From assembly GCA_019429275.1 (NCBI GenBank), contig JAHYJC010000005.1, forward strand, positions 1-64,000: a DNA stretch of 64,000 nt, read 5' to 3'. The translations under genes were made by a program, and so were the position numbers. Positions 48,464 to 58,732 of the stretch are shown here, piece after piece (positions within the stretch are counted from its first letter, which is position 1; each line of letters begins with the position of its first letter). The stretch is from Lentimicrobium sp. GTDB taxonomy: Bacteria; Bacteroidota; Bacteroidia; Bacteroidales; Lentimicrobiaceae. The notes under the pieces were generated by a model. The model saw only the letters and a list, made by a program, of their open reading frames with translations. It ran no database searches and was not told the origin of the DNA.

Positions 48464-50113
48464 TCATACTTTTGGTCTGGCTGTTCTCTCTATTTCCTTC
48501 AGGTTATCCAGTTTCTTTTTTGCCAAAAAACTGTTGATGTTGCCCAGATGTTCTTTTATTTGTTTGTTTCCGAACTCAAAAACCTTGTTTACCAGTCCAT
48601 TAAGAAAGTCCCGATCGTGCGAAACCAGAATCAGTGTACCGTCATAATCTTGTAAAGCACTTTTGAGGATATCCTTGGTTTTTATGTCAAGATGATTGGT
48701 TGGCTCATCGAGGATAAGCAGGTTTACCGGCTCGAGCAACAATTTGATCATGGCAAGGCGGGTGCGCTCACCGCCTGAAAGCACCTTTACTTTTTTGTCC
48801 CAGCTATCTCCGCCAAACATAAAAGCACCGAGAATATCCCTGATTTTTGTCCGGATATCTCCTTTGGCTACATCATCAATGGTCTGAAAAACAGTAATTT
48901 CTTCATCCAGCATTGAAGCTTCATTTTGTGCGAAATATCCGATCAGAGTATTGTGACCAATGCTGAGCTTGCCATGATAATCGGTTTCGCTCATAATGCA
49001 CTTGACCAAAGTTGATTTACCTTCTCCGTTTTTACCAACAAAAGCAACCCTCTCACCTCGTGTAATGTTGAATGAAGCACCCGAAAAGACAGTATGATTA
49101 CCGTAACTTTTAGCTAAATCTTCAAGAATTACCGGATAGCTGCCTGAACGGGGTGATGGTGGAAATTTCAGCCTGAGTGCTGAAGTATCCTCTTCGTCAA
49201 CTTCAATAATGTCAAGTTTTTCCAGCATTTTCACCCTGGATTGTACCTGATTGGTTTTTGAAAAGGTTCCTCTGAACCTGTCAATAAAATCCTGATTGTC
49301 AGCAATGAATTTTTGTTGTTCGTCGAATTGCTTTTGTTGCTGTTCGCGTCTTTCAGCCCGCAACTGCAGGTATGTGGAATAATTTACTTTGTAATCATAA
49401 ATGCGTCCCATGGTCACTTCAATGGTTCGCGTGGTGATGTTATCAATAAAAGCTTTATCGTGAGAAATCACAATTACTGCTTTTGCGCTGTTTATCAAAA
49501 AATCCTCAAACCACTGAATGGATTCAATGTCCATATGGTTTGTCGGTTCATCGAGCAGAATAAGGTCTGGCTTTTGCAAAAGAATTTTCGCCAGTTCAAT
49601 GCGCATTCGCCATCCTCCGCTGAATTCGCTGGTTGGCCTGGTAAAGTCGCTTCTCAGAAAGCCCAGTCCGGTCAATATTTTTTCGACTTCGGCATCGAAG
49701 TTTATATCTTCAAGAGAATAAAATTTTTCGCTTAGTGAAGAAACCTTTTCAATCAACTTATAATATTCGGGCGATTCATAATCGTTGCGCGAATTTAGCA
49801 GGTGGTTAAGGCACTCTATTTCGCGTTCCATATCGTGGATGTGAGCAAAAGCCTGGGCAGCTTCTTCGAAAACCGTGCGTTTATCTTCAGTAAGCAGCTG
49901 TTGAGGCAGATAAGCAATCACGGCATCCTGGGGAGCAGAAATCTTGCCCCGTGAAGGGGTTTTTACTCCGGCAATTATCTTTAGCAGGGTTGATTTTCCG
50001 GCTCCGTTTTTTCCCATCAGGGCTATGCGATCCTTTTCATTAATGGCAAAAGAAATATCCTTAAATAGAGTTGTTCCACCAAATTCAACGGTTAATCCAT
50101 CAACTGAAATCAT
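48464..50113 (-). CDS. ABC-F family ATP-binding cassette protein
   Basis: GKNGAGKSTLLKIIAG; EFSGGWRMRIELAKILL; GKNGEGKSTLVK; LSGGERTRLAMIKLLL; no TM. Confidence 0.95.
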   Translation of the reverse strand: MISVDGLTVEFGGTTLFKDISFAINEKDRIALMGKNGAGKSTLLKIIAGVKTPSRGKISAPQDAVIAYLPQQLLTEDKRTVFEEAAQAFAHIHDMEREIECLNHLLNSRNDYESPEYYKLIEKVSSLSEKFYSLEDINFDAEVEKILTGLGFLRSDFTRPTSEFSGGWRMRIELAKILLQKPDLILLDEPTNHMDIESIQWFEDFLINSAKAVIVISHDKAFIDNITTRTIEVTMGRIYDYKVNYSTYLQLRAERREQQQKQFDEQQKFIADNQDFIDRFRGTFSKTNQVQSRVKMLEKLDIIEVDEEDTSALRLKFPPSPRSGSYPVILEDLAKSYGNHTVFSGASFNITRGERVAFVGKNGEGKSTLVKCIMSETDYHGKLSIGHNTLIGYFAQNEASMLDEEITVFQTIDDVAKGDIRTKIRDILGAFMFGGDSWDKKVKVLSGGERTRLAMIKLLLEPVNLLILDEPTNHLDIKTKDILKSALQDYDGTLILVSHDRDFLNGLVNKVFEFGNKQIKEHLGNINSFLAKKKLDNLKEIERTARPKV

Positions 50114-50274
50114 TTATAAATTTTTAAAACAGGGCGCAAAGATACCCTATTTTGTTAATTCACTGCCAAATGTGGATTTCAGATCAACCAATTCCTTCTC
50201 CAAAATAAATATCTATTAAAAGATTTCTCTTCCGGACAGTTTTATTTGAAGATTTTTTGATAATTGGCAAAAAA

Positions 50275-50307
50275 AAATAACCGTTTCAAAATCTGAAACG
50301 GTTATTT
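50275..50307. terminator. Terminator downstream of porin-like gene
   Basis: AATAACCGTTTC-aaaatct-GAAACGGTTATT. Confidence 0.85.
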
Positions 50308-50329
50308 CTGAATGAGTTAAAATTCAGGT

Positions 50330-51010
50330 TTAAAATCTGTATCCGATTGAAAATCCAAATCCGGTGTTCTTGATGGAAGATTCATCTGAGATGGTCAGAC
50401 CTTTGTACTCCGGGTTAATTTTCACCAGGCCAAGTTGGGCGTTCATCTGAACAAACAAACCAGCTGCTATTTCGTAACCAAAGAAAATATTTCCTCCAAC
50501 ATCAAGCGGTTTGTAATAAGGAACGGTTTTTGGGTCGTCAGTTTCCACAACATTCTGGAAGACAATATCCTGCTCAATTGTAGCTGCTCCGCCCACGGAG
50601 GTCTCTGTTTTTCCGCCAATGGCATAACCCAGGTAAGGACCGAATCCAAGAAAAATATAGCCATCACCTAGCGCACCCTTGTAGAGGAAATTCAAAGGTA
50701 ATTCAATGTAGGATAGCTTGAATTTGGTGGTAATTGCATCTTCTTTATTCTGTGCACCCTTGGTTGAGAAAAGCAGTCCGGGTTGGAAGTAAAATTCAGG
50801 AGCTATAGGTATCTGAACATTTGCTCCGGCATGAAATCCCGTGAGCAGATCGTTTTCAATTTTATCGCCTGAAATGTCAGTTCCGTTTAGATTCTGGAAG
50901 TTAACGCCTCCAATTACTCCGAAGGTAAGTCCGGCACCGGCCTGTTGTGAAAAAGTTGCAACTGACAGCAACATGAGTAAGGTTAATATTGAAACAATTT
51001 TACTTTTCAT
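50330..51010 (-). CDS. Outer membrane beta-barrel / porin family protein
   Basis: Signal peptide MKSKIVSILTLLMLLSVATFSQ; GVIGGVNFQNL...; LSYIELPLNFLYK. ATG at 51010 preferred, removing the overlap with ompA. Confidence 0.83.
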   Translation of the reverse strand: MKSKIVSILTLLMLLSVATFSQQAGAGLTFGVIGGVNFQNLNGTDISGDKIENDLLTGFHAGANVQIPIAPEFYFQPGLLFSTKGAQNKEDAITTKFKLSYIELPLNFLYKGALGDGYIFLGFGPYLGYAIGGKTETSVGGAATIEQDIVFQNVVETDDPKTVPYYKPLDVGGNIFFGYEIAAGLFVQMNAQLGLVKINPEYKGLTISDESSIKNTGFGFSIGYRF

Positions 51011-51038
51011 TATTCTGATTTTAGGTTGATGGTTTAGG

Positions 51039-51710
51039 TTATTTATTTGCTTCTTTTTCTGCGTCAGCAATCATTTTTTCATTGGCAGTAATTACAAACT
51101 CAACCCTGCGGTTCTGAGCGCGGCCTTCTTCGGTATCGTTTGTGTACTTAGGCAGTAATTCGCCAAATCCTTTGATGAGCAGGCGCTTGCTGTCAATTCC
51201 CTTTCCTGTGAGATAATAGGAAACAGAATAAGCACGTCTTTCTGATAAGGACTGGTTGTATGCATCACTTCCTCTGCTGTCAGTATGGCCTTGAATTTCA
51301 ATATCGGTATCAGGATAGGATTCCAATACCTTGACCAGTTTATCCAAATTGTTTTTGGCATCAGCCGAAAGATCTGATTTGTCGAATCCAAATAAAACAC
51401 TGGAGCTGAATTCAACAACAATACCCTCTTCAACACGAATCACCTTGGCATCGGGAACAGTCTTTTTAATTTCTTCCGCCTGTTTGTCCATCTGATTGCC
51501 AATGATGGCCCCTGCAGCTCCACCAACAGCAGCGCCTATTACTGCTCCCAGTGCTGTATTGCCGGTAGCTTTGCCAATTACGGCGCCCATTGCACCTCCG
51601 GAAGCAGTTCCAACAGCTGCACCTTTTTGAGTTTTGTTCCAGGTTGAGCAACCTGTTACCATTAGGGCAGCAAGTGTAAAAAGAATAATTCTGTTACTGT
51701 TTTTTTTCAT
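51039..51710 (-). CDS. OmpA-family lipoprotein with glycine-zipper region
   Basis: Lipobox LMVTGCS; Gly-zipper AVIGKATGNTALGAVIGAAVGGAAGAIIG; IEIQGHTDSRGSDAYNQSLSERRA; AQNRRVEF. Confidence 0.93.
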   Translation of the reverse strand: MKKNSNRIILFTLAALMVTGCSTWNKTQKGAAVGTASGGAMGAVIGKATGNTALGAVIGAAVGGAAGAIIGNQMDKQAEEIKKTVPDAKVIRVEEGIVVEFSSSVLFGFDKSDLSADAKNNLDKLVKVLESYPDTDIEIQGHTDSRGSDAYNQSLSERRAYSVSYYLTGKGIDSKRLLIKGFGELLPKYTNDTEEGRAQNRRVEFVITANEKMIADAEKEANK

Positions 51711-52132
51711 GATTGATGATTTTAGATGATTTTAAAGTATTATTAATTAAATTTCCAAAGCAACAACAAACTGAAAGTAAAGTTATTAAAAACTTATTTC
51801 GAATGCAAGTGTCTTTTGGATTGTCTGCTATTCATTGGTCATTTTGAAATGGCAATTCCAAATATTACCTGATTGAATCTTGAACGATTCCAGTTTAGCA
51901 ATTACTATGCCAACAAAAACCAGCATTTAACCGGGAAATTCTATAAAAATGTTTAACTTCGAAAATCATTTTATCTGATGAAACATTTTTGCTCTTGAAT
52001 ATATTGATGGTTTGAAGCTCTGTGGCCCATTCTTCCAATTTTAGTGGAAAATTCAATTTATTATTGCATTTCAAATTCGCCGACTCAATAAACGATGAAT
52101 TTATTTGGTTGAACTAGTTAATAATAGTAACC

Positions 52133-53149
52133 ATGTATAACAAACTGATTGCCAATATTAAACCTTTGGGTTTTACCTGGGAAACCAGGGATCCTTTTCT
52201 TTTCTGTGTTCATCATCTTGACAATTATCCCGCAGGAAATGATCAGCTTGGTCCCGTTGCTTCGCTGTCAGGACGAAATCTGGGACAGGATTTTACTACC
52301 AGAGATGGTTGGAGAATGTACCATGGAGAGAAAATTCCGGGTTTTCCGGCCCACCCACACAGAGGTTTTGAAACCGTAACTGTTGTGCTTGATGGCTTTG
52401 TTGATCACTCTGATTCTTATGGAGCAGCAGGAAGGTATGGGGGTGGAGATGTACAATGGATGACGGCGGGTTCGGGTTTACAACATGCCGAAATGTTTCC
52501 GCTTCTAAATAAAGACAAACCGAATAATCTGGAGTTATTTCAGATTTGGCTGAATCTTCCTAAAACAAACAAGTTCGTAAAGCCTCATTTCAAAATGCTA
52601 TGGGCAGAAGAAATTCCGGTCTATTCAGTGATAGATGAGGCAGAAAAGTCAACGGAGGTTAAGATTATAGCGGGAAAAATCGGAGATGTTTCTGCGCCAA
52701 CGCCGGCACCAGATTCATGGGCTGCCAATCCGGATAATGAAGCAGGCATCTGGCTGATAAAGATGGAGGCAGGCGCTCAGTGGGTTTTGCCAAAGGCATC
52801 TCCTGAAATCATCAGATCTCTTTATTTCTACAGAGGTGCTGAAATTACAGTTGCAGGAATTCCTGTAAGGCCTTATCATTCTCTTGAACTTTTAGCCGAT
52901 GGCTCAGTAATCTTAATTAATGGTAAAACTGATGCATATCTGCTGTTGCTACAGGCCAGACCTATAAATGAGCCGGTTGTGCAGCATGGTCCATTTGTGA
53001 TGAATACGCCGGCTGAAATCAATGAAGCCATTTTTGATTACCGGAAAACACAGTTTGGAGGTTGGCCCTGGAATGAATATGATCATGTTCATCCGCGCGA
53101 AAAAGGCAGATTTGCCCGGTATGCTGATGGATCAGAAGAAATCAGGTAA
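52133..53149 (+). CDS. Pirin family protein
   Basis: PHRGFETVTVVLDGFVDHSDSYGAAGRYGGGDVQWMTAGSGLQHAEMF. Confidence 0.93.
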   Translation: MYNKLIANIKPLGFTWETRDPFLFCVHHLDNYPAGNDQLGPVASLSGRNLGQDFTTRDGWRMYHGEKIPGFPAHPHRGFETVTVVLDGFVDHSDSYGAAGRYGGGDVQWMTAGSGLQHAEMFPLLNKDKPNNLELFQIWLNLPKTNKFVKPHFKMLWAEEIPVYSVIDEAEKSTEVKIIAGKIGDVSAPTPAPDSWAANPDNEAGIWLIKMEAGAQWVLPKASPEIIRSLYFYRGAEITVAGIPVRPYHSLELLADGSVILINGKTDAYLLLLQARPINEPVVQHGPFVMNTPAEINEAIFDYRKTQFGGWPWNEYDHVHPREKGRFARYADGSEEIR

Positions 53150-53297
53150 TGCCCTTTGCCAATGTCTGATTTTCAGGATTTAAAGTCAATCTATCCTTTT
53201 GTATCTTTCAGGTCATAAAAAATCTTCAATTGGCTAACTATTCAATAACGGTATATTCACAACTTGAGTGCGTTATTACACATTATGTTGACTAGCT

Positions 53298-53660
53298 TCA
53301 GTCTGATTGCAGCGCAATTTCTTTTAAAGGATCCCAAAACATTTCCTTAAAATTGACAATTCTGTCATTTTCGATGACTGCACCTTCGCTGCTGAGAAGT
53401 TGAGCCATCAGTTGCGGATCTCCGAAATGAAACTTTCCGGTGAGCATTCCATTCCGGTTTACAACCCTGTGGGCAGGAATTTGTGCAGTAGAATGATGCG
53501 ATGCATTCATTGCCCATCCTACCATCCGGACTGAGCCCTTGCTGCCAAGGAAACCCGCAATGGCACCATACGAAGTTACTTTTCCATGCGGTATAAGTTT
53601 CACTACATGATAAACCGCATCGAAAAAAGAAAGAGGAGGGTTGCTATCTAACATGCTCAT
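53298..53660 (-). CDS. MGMT-like DNA-binding (alkyltransferase-like) protein
   Basis: VVKLIPHGKVTSYGAIAGFLGSKGSVRMVGWAMNA...IPAHRVVNRNGML. PAHR in place of PCHR, so no catalytic Cys. Confidence 0.88.
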   Translation of the reverse strand: MSMLDSNPPLSFFDAVYHVVKLIPHGKVTSYGAIAGFLGSKGSVRMVGWAMNASHHSTAQIPAHRVVNRNGMLTGKFHFGDPQLMAQLLSSEGAVIENDRIVNFKEMFWDPLKEIALQSD

Positions 53661-54321
53661 TACGGGCTTTAAGCTTAAACCGAAGATATTTAATGGGTAT
53701 GCCCTGAGCCAGAAAAATTTTTTCGTAATGCGTTTGTGTCAGCATCACATCTTCATTCAGATTGCTGTTATAAAGATCAAAAGTGTGCATAAGAAGTTTG
53801 TGCCCTTCTCCGGCAATTGTCTCAAGTGTGTATTCAAAAAAGGCCAGGCTGTCGGTTTTCAGGTGAATGATGCTTTCCGGCCTGAGTAATTGGGCATATC
53901 TGTTCAAAAACATTGGAGAAGTAAGCCTTTTTCTTGATTTTGCAGGCTGAGGATCGGGAAAAGTTATCCAGATTCCCGAAATTTCATGAGGTGCAAAAGC
54001 TTTCAGAATGGAATCAATTCTCATTCTCAGGAAAGCTACATTCTTATGACCATTTTCCAGCGAAGTTTTGGCTCCTCTCCATAGTCTTGCTCCTTTAATA
54101 TCAATGCCTATATAATTGTTACAGGGATATTGTGCCGAAAGAGCAACAGTATATTCTCCTTTGCCACAGCCCAGTTCAAGAATGAGGGGGTTGTTATTTT
54201 CGAAAAAATCTTTCCATCGTCCCCTGAGTTCAAATCCGGACTGAAGCTCTTCAAAACCAGGCTGAAATAAATGGGGAAATGTTTCGTTTTCAGCAAAACG
54301 GGCCAACTTATTCTTTGTCAA
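53644..54321 (-). CDS. trmB: tRNA (guanine-N7-)-methyltransferase
   Basis: LELGCGKGEYTVALS, YIGIDIKGARLWRGAK, WITFPDPQPAKSRKRLTSP. Confidence 0.95.
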   Translation of the reverse strand: MTKNKLARFAENETFPHLFQPGFEELQSGFELRGRWKDFFENNNPLILELGCGKGEYTVALSAQYPCNNYIGIDIKGARLWRGAKTSLENGHKNVAFLRMRIDSILKAFAPHEISGIWITFPDPQPAKSRKRLTSPMFLNRYAQLLRPESIIHLKTDSLAFFEYTLETIAGEGHKLLMHTFDLYNSNLNEDVMLTQTHYEKIFLAQGIPIKYLRFKLKARNEHVR

Positions 54322-54401
54322 GATTGTGCAAAATACAGGTGAGTAATGGATGGATTACCGGGCAAAATTACAAAAAAAGATGTTGTTGAATGTCAAGTGA
54401 A

Positions 54402-55460
54402 TTACCGAAGGGTTAGAAGCCAGGCTCCCGGAAAATCGCCTTTGCGCAGTTCTTCAGTTTTCTGAAGTGCTTTTTCCTTTTCTGAAAAGGCTTCAATACT
54501 CACCCTATAAAGTCCGCTGTGATTTTGCCCTGCTATCGACGAATTATAACCCTTTTCTTTGAGTTTCTTAACTAGTCTGTTAGCATTTTCTTCTACTGCA
54601 AATGCGCCGGCAATTATAAAAAAATTATCGGCTTCAGCCTTAATCTCCTTAATTATCGGCTTTTCAGCTTCAGCCACAACAGTTTCAACCGGAGGTCCGA
54701 CAGGTACTTCAGCTATAGTTGTTTCAGCGAGAGTGTTGCTTTTGGGAATAGTAACCAGAAATGGATTGATCATTTCTTTAGCTGGCTTATATTCAGGTAC
54801 CGGAATAACAGAGGCACTATTATTATTGTATATGCTGTTGATTTTGTCGGTGTTGAAAGCTCCCCAGAATGAGAGTGCAGCCAAAGGCAGTAAAACCGCA
54901 GCCCATTTTATTGAAGAAGGAAGTTTCCTTCCCGATGGAACGGCACTGCTGCGAACCTTATTTCGGGATGCTTTCTGGAGGCTGCCCATTTTTTCAACAG
55001 GTTGCGATGTGAAGGAAGAGAGTCCAAAGGCATCATCAAAAAAATTAATGCTACTTTCGGGAGTAAATTGAAGATTTCGTTCTTTATCAGTAAACAGAAG
55101 TCCAATATTTTCAATGTTGACTTTAGCTCCGCTGTTAAGCGCAACCGTCCAATGAAACGATTGCCTGTCGATCAAAGCTGAGGCTTCTGAATAGCTGATT
55201 TTTAAGGTTTGCACCAAATGGTTTGCAAGTAAACCATCATTGTTTCTGAGACTGCTGTTAAATGCTACCTGTCGGGTTGGAGGTGTGAAAACATTGGTTA
55301 CAGGATTAATACCAGCAGGAATGTATTTTGCAATAAATCCACCAAAACCTGAAACAATTACACAATCCTGTTCGGTTAAAAGTTCGCTTATGTACTTTTC
55401 AATGCTCATAAAATCTTTCAATTTTTCCAGTAAGGGAATAACCAATTTGTTAAATGACAA
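54402..55460 (-). CDS. HU-CCDC81 and SPOR domain-containing protein
   Basis: N-term MSIEKYISELLTEQDCVIVSGFGGFIAKY...; one TM; C-term FFIIAGAFAVEENANRLVKKLKEKGYNSSI...YRVSIEAF SPOR. Confidence 0.87.
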   Translation of the reverse strand: MSFNKLVIPLLEKLKDFMSIEKYISELLTEQDCVIVSGFGGFIAKYIPAGINPVTNVFTPPTRQVAFNSSLRNNDGLLANHLVQTLKISYSEASALIDRQSFHWTVALNSGAKVNIENIGLLFTDKERNLQFTPESSINFFDDAFGLSSFTSQPVEKMGSLQKASRNKVRSSAVPSGRKLPSSIKWAAVLLPLAALSFWGAFNTDKINSIYNNNSASVIPVPEYKPAKEMINPFLVTIPKSNTLAETTIAEVPVGPPVETVVAEAEKPIIKEIKAEADNFFIIAGAFAVEENANRLVKKLKEKGYNSSIAGQNHSGLYRVSIEAFSEKEKALQKTEELRKGDFPGAWLLTLR

Positions 55461-55526
55461 CTTAACAGACCTGCATAAGTGCAGAAATTTTTGGTCCCGC
55501 TAAAATAATAGCATATCTCCGGATTT

Positions 55527-56294
55527 TCAAGAATTGTTGGTAAGTTTTGATAAGTCTTCAGGAGTATCAATCCCAATGGTTTCAAAATCGGTAACACCGG
55601 TATGAATTTCATAGCCATTCCATAGCCAGCGCAATTGTTCAAGCGATTCTGCAACTTCGGGAGGTGCCGGAGGAAGTTTGGCTATTTTTTTCAGTACCTT
55701 GGTGCGGTAAGCATATATACCTATATGTTTGAAAAATTTGTGAACATTCAGCCATTGTTCAGTTTGTTTTCCCCTGATGAAAGGAATGGGCGAACGGCTG
55801 AACAGCATTGCCCGGCCAAAACTATCAGAAATAACTTTTACAACATTAGGGTTGAAAAGGTCAGCGTTATTTTCAATTGCCTTAATAAGTGTGGCAATCT
55901 GAACTTCACTGTTTTCGAATAATCTGATTACTTTTTCGATTTGTTCTGGTTTGATATATGGCTCATCGCCCTGAATATTAACTACAATGTCGAAATGTTG
56001 TCCATTTTTTTCGAGCAAATGAATGGCTTCTGAAATCCGGTCTGTGCCGGTGGCATGAGTTGATGCAGTCATAATTGCCTGGCCCCCAAAGTTCATCACA
56101 TGTGACAAAATTCTCTCATCATCAGTGGCAACAATAACTGTTGTCAGTAACGGGCACAAATCAGCCTGACGATAAACCCTTTCGATCATGCTTGTGCCAT
56201 CGATTTCAACCAATGGTTTACCCGGAAAACGGGTTGAAGCGTATCGTGCCGGAATAATTCCTGCAACCCTAAGGCTTGTTTCAGAAAAGTCCAT
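55527..56294 (-). CDS. kdsB: 3-deoxy-manno-octulosonate cytidylyltransferase
   Basis: GIIPARYASTRFPGKPLVEIDGTSMIERV, NIQGDEPYIKPEQI. Confidence 0.95.
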   Translation of the reverse strand: MDFSETSLRVAGIIPARYASTRFPGKPLVEIDGTSMIERVYRQADLCPLLTTVIVATDDERILSHVMNFGGQAIMTASTHATGTDRISEAIHLLEKNGQHFDIVVNIQGDEPYIKPEQIEKVIRLFENSEVQIATLIKAIENNADLFNPNVVKVISDSFGRAMLFSRSPIPFIRGKQTEQWLNVHKFFKHIGIYAYRTKVLKKIAKLPPAPPEVAESLEQLRWLWNGYEIHTGVTDFETIGIDTPEDLSKLTNNS

Positions 56295-56895
56295 GGATTT
56301 CAGCATTGATTTTCTCAATTACAACAGCCAGGTCTTCAGGTTTTTCGGAGAAATTCAGGTTATCGACTTCTACAATCAACAATTTGCCGAGGGTGTATTT
56401 TGAAATCCAGTTTTCGTAACGATCGTTCAGGCTTTTCAGGTAATCTAGGCGGATTGAGTTTTCGTAATCCCTGCCTCGTTTTTGAATCTGATGGACAAGT
56501 GTAGGGACACTGGCTTTAAGATAAATCAAAAGATCAGGTGGTTTTACAAAGGTGCTCATCAGTTCGAACAAGGAGGCATAATTTTGAAAATCGCGCGAAC
56601 TCATCAGATTCATGGCGTGAAGGTTGGGCGCAAAAATGTAGGCATCCTCATAGATTGTCCGATCCTGAACCACAGTTTTTCCACTGCTCCTGATATCGAT
56701 AATCTGCCTGAAGCGGCTATTGAGGAAATAAACCTGCAAGTTGAACGACCAGCGCTGCATATCTTCATAAAAACTTGGCAGGTATGGGTTGGTTTCAACA
56801 TCTTCATAATGTGGTTCCCAGCCAAAATGTTTTGAAAGTAATCCGCAAAGGGTGGTTTTTCCGGATCCTATGTTTCCGGCTATGGCTATATGCAT
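56281..56895 (-). CDS. Deoxynucleoside kinase
   Basis: IAIAGNIGSGKTTLCGLLSKHFGW, VQDRTIYEDAYIFA. Confidence 0.92.
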   Translation of the reverse strand: MHIAIAGNIGSGKTTLCGLLSKHFGWEPHYEDVETNPYLPSFYEDMQRWSFNLQVYFLNSRFRQIIDIRSSGKTVVQDRTIYEDAYIFAPNLHAMNLMSSRDFQNYASLFELMSTFVKPPDLLIYLKASVPTLVHQIQKRGRDYENSIRLDYLKSLNDRYENWISKYTLGKLLIVEVDNLNFSEKPEDLAVVIEKINAEIHGLF

Positions 56896-56924
56896 GGGGT
56901 AAATTTTAAAGGGTTAACGTCAGA

Positions 56925-58451
56925 TTATTTTTTTGAATCAGTTTTGCTTGTAATTGAAAGTATTTCATCAACATATTTTCGCTCATTCGAAAGTCGTGGC
57001 ACTTTAAATTGTCCTCCAAGCCTGTTTGAGATTTTAAGCCAGTTGTAAAAAGTTCCTTTTGGCAAGAGTCTTACAATCGGGATGTCAAGAATCATGTTGT
57101 GGTATCTTTTGGCTTCATAGTCCGAATTTAGTGATTTCAATGCATTGTCAAGCACTTCAATGAAGTATCCCAGATCAGAAGGCTCTTTTTCAAATTCAAT
57201 CAACCATTCGTGAGCTCCGCTTTTGTTTTCACTAAAATATACCGGGGCAGCAGTGTATTCATTGAGCATAGCTCCGGATTTGGTGCAAGCCAATTCAAGG
57301 GCTTTCTGAGCATTGTCTATGATAAGTTCTTCGCCAAAAGCGTTGATAAAGTTGCGGGTGCGGCCAGTAATCCTGATGCGGTATGGGTTGGTTGAAGTGA
57401 AAGTTATGGTATCGCCAATTCTGTAGCGCCACAAACCGGCGTTTGTGGTAATGATCATTGCATAGTTCACGCCAGGAACCACTTGCTCAAGGGTCACCGG
57501 GCGGGCTTCCTGCTGCTGCTGATCGCTCAACATAATAAATTCGTAAAAAATACCATAATCGAGCATTAGCAACATATCATCGGCGTCGAACCTGTCCTGA
57601 ATTCCAAAAAAGCCCTCAGATGCATTGTAGGTTTCGAGGTAGTTCATCGGGCCTGCAATCAGCCGGTGGAATTGCTGCCTGTATGGAGTAAAACTAACTC
57701 CTCCATGAATAAAGAGTTCAAGATTTGGCCAGACTTCCTTTATATTTGACTTTCCTGTGATTTCAAGTATCCGTTTGAGCAAAACCATTGTCCATGATGG
57801 AACGCCTGTTATGTTGGTTACATCTTCGTTGCTGGTTATTCGCGCAATTTTTTCTATTTTCTCTTCCCATTCGCTCATTAGGGCGATTGAGAGTTCAGGC
57901 GTACGGATAAGCTCCAGCCACGCCGGCATATTTTCCATCAAAATGGCCGAAACATCGCCTACCATCGAACCAGTGCCAGTGTTATCAATTAAATGAGATC
58001 CCCCCATCCCTAAAATCTTCCCTGTAAATATGCGGGTCTCGGGATGGTTATTGCAGTATATGGAAATGAGGTCTTTGCCACCCTTTGTGTGACAATCATC
58101 AAGGGCCTCTTCGCTTACAGGAATAAATTTACTTTTGTCGCCGGTGGTTCCCGATGATTTTGCAAACCACTTGATTTCAGAATTCCAGAGTAAATTTTGT
58201 TCGCCATTACGCAGGCGATCGATATAAGGCTTTAAATCTTCATAACTGTTTAACGGAACCCTATCTGCAAAAGTTTTATAGTTTTCAATATCTGAATAAC
58301 CATATTTTTTCCCCCATTCAGTGCCCCTGGCCGATAACAGCAATTTTCTAAGCCACTCTATCTGCACATCATGGGGGTATTTCATAAAAAGCTCAATTTG
58401 ATGTATGCGCTTTTTCATGTACCACGAAATCAGGGAATTAATTAAAGCCAT
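56925..58451 (-). CDS. GH3 auxin-responsive promoter family protein (acyl-adenylating superfamily)
   Basis: KSSGTTGDKSKFIPVS, YNASEGFFGIQDR, GLWRYRIGDTITFTS, GRTRNFINAFGEELI. Confidence 0.88.
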   Translation of the reverse strand: MALINSLISWYMKKRIHQIELFMKYPHDVQIEWLRKLLLSARGTEWGKKYGYSDIENYKTFADRVPLNSYEDLKPYIDRLRNGEQNLLWNSEIKWFAKSSGTTGDKSKFIPVSEEALDDCHTKGGKDLISIYCNNHPETRIFTGKILGMGGSHLIDNTGTGSMVGDVSAILMENMPAWLELIRTPELSIALMSEWEEKIEKIARITSNEDVTNITGVPSWTMVLLKRILEITGKSNIKEVWPNLELFIHGGVSFTPYRQQFHRLIAGPMNYLETYNASEGFFGIQDRFDADDMLLMLDYGIFYEFIMLSDQQQQEARPVTLEQVVPGVNYAMIITTNAGLWRYRIGDTITFTSTNPYRIRITGRTRNFINAFGEELIIDNAQKALELACTKSGAMLNEYTAAPVYFSENKSGAHEWLIEFEKEPSDLGYFIEVLDNALKSLNSDYEAKRYHNMILDIPIVRLLPKGTFYNWLKISNRLGGQFKVPRLSNERKYVDEILSITSKTDSKK

Positions 58452-58694
58452 TTTCTTTCAGGTATATTTACAAAAATAATGGATTAATCCCGAAACCCAT
58501 GAAGATAAAATGATAGATTTTTACCATTTTATCAGATATCTCTCCTGGTAGAAACTCTTCAAAGCTGCTTTAATTATAATGCATTGTTTTTTAGGTCTAT
58601 ATAATACAAGATTGATGATTTGTTGAATTTATTTGGTCAGATGCATCTGCATCAGAAATATTATTTTGTTTGAAATAGACTGCTGTATTGGATG

Positions 58695-58702
58695 TATATT
58701 TG
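58695..58702 (+). promoter_or_regulatory. Predicted -7 element for ispE
   Basis: TATATTTG with an upstream TTTG at 58669-58672 (22-nt gap). Confidence 0.5.
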
Positions 58703-58732
58703 CATAACTGGTTTCAAGTATCTTACAGAAAA

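Noticed and set aside
51711-52132. ~420-bp intergenic gap as an ncRNA or tRNA locus
   Set aside because: No cloverleaf, terminator or recognisable RNA motif by eye; a covariance-model search would be needed.
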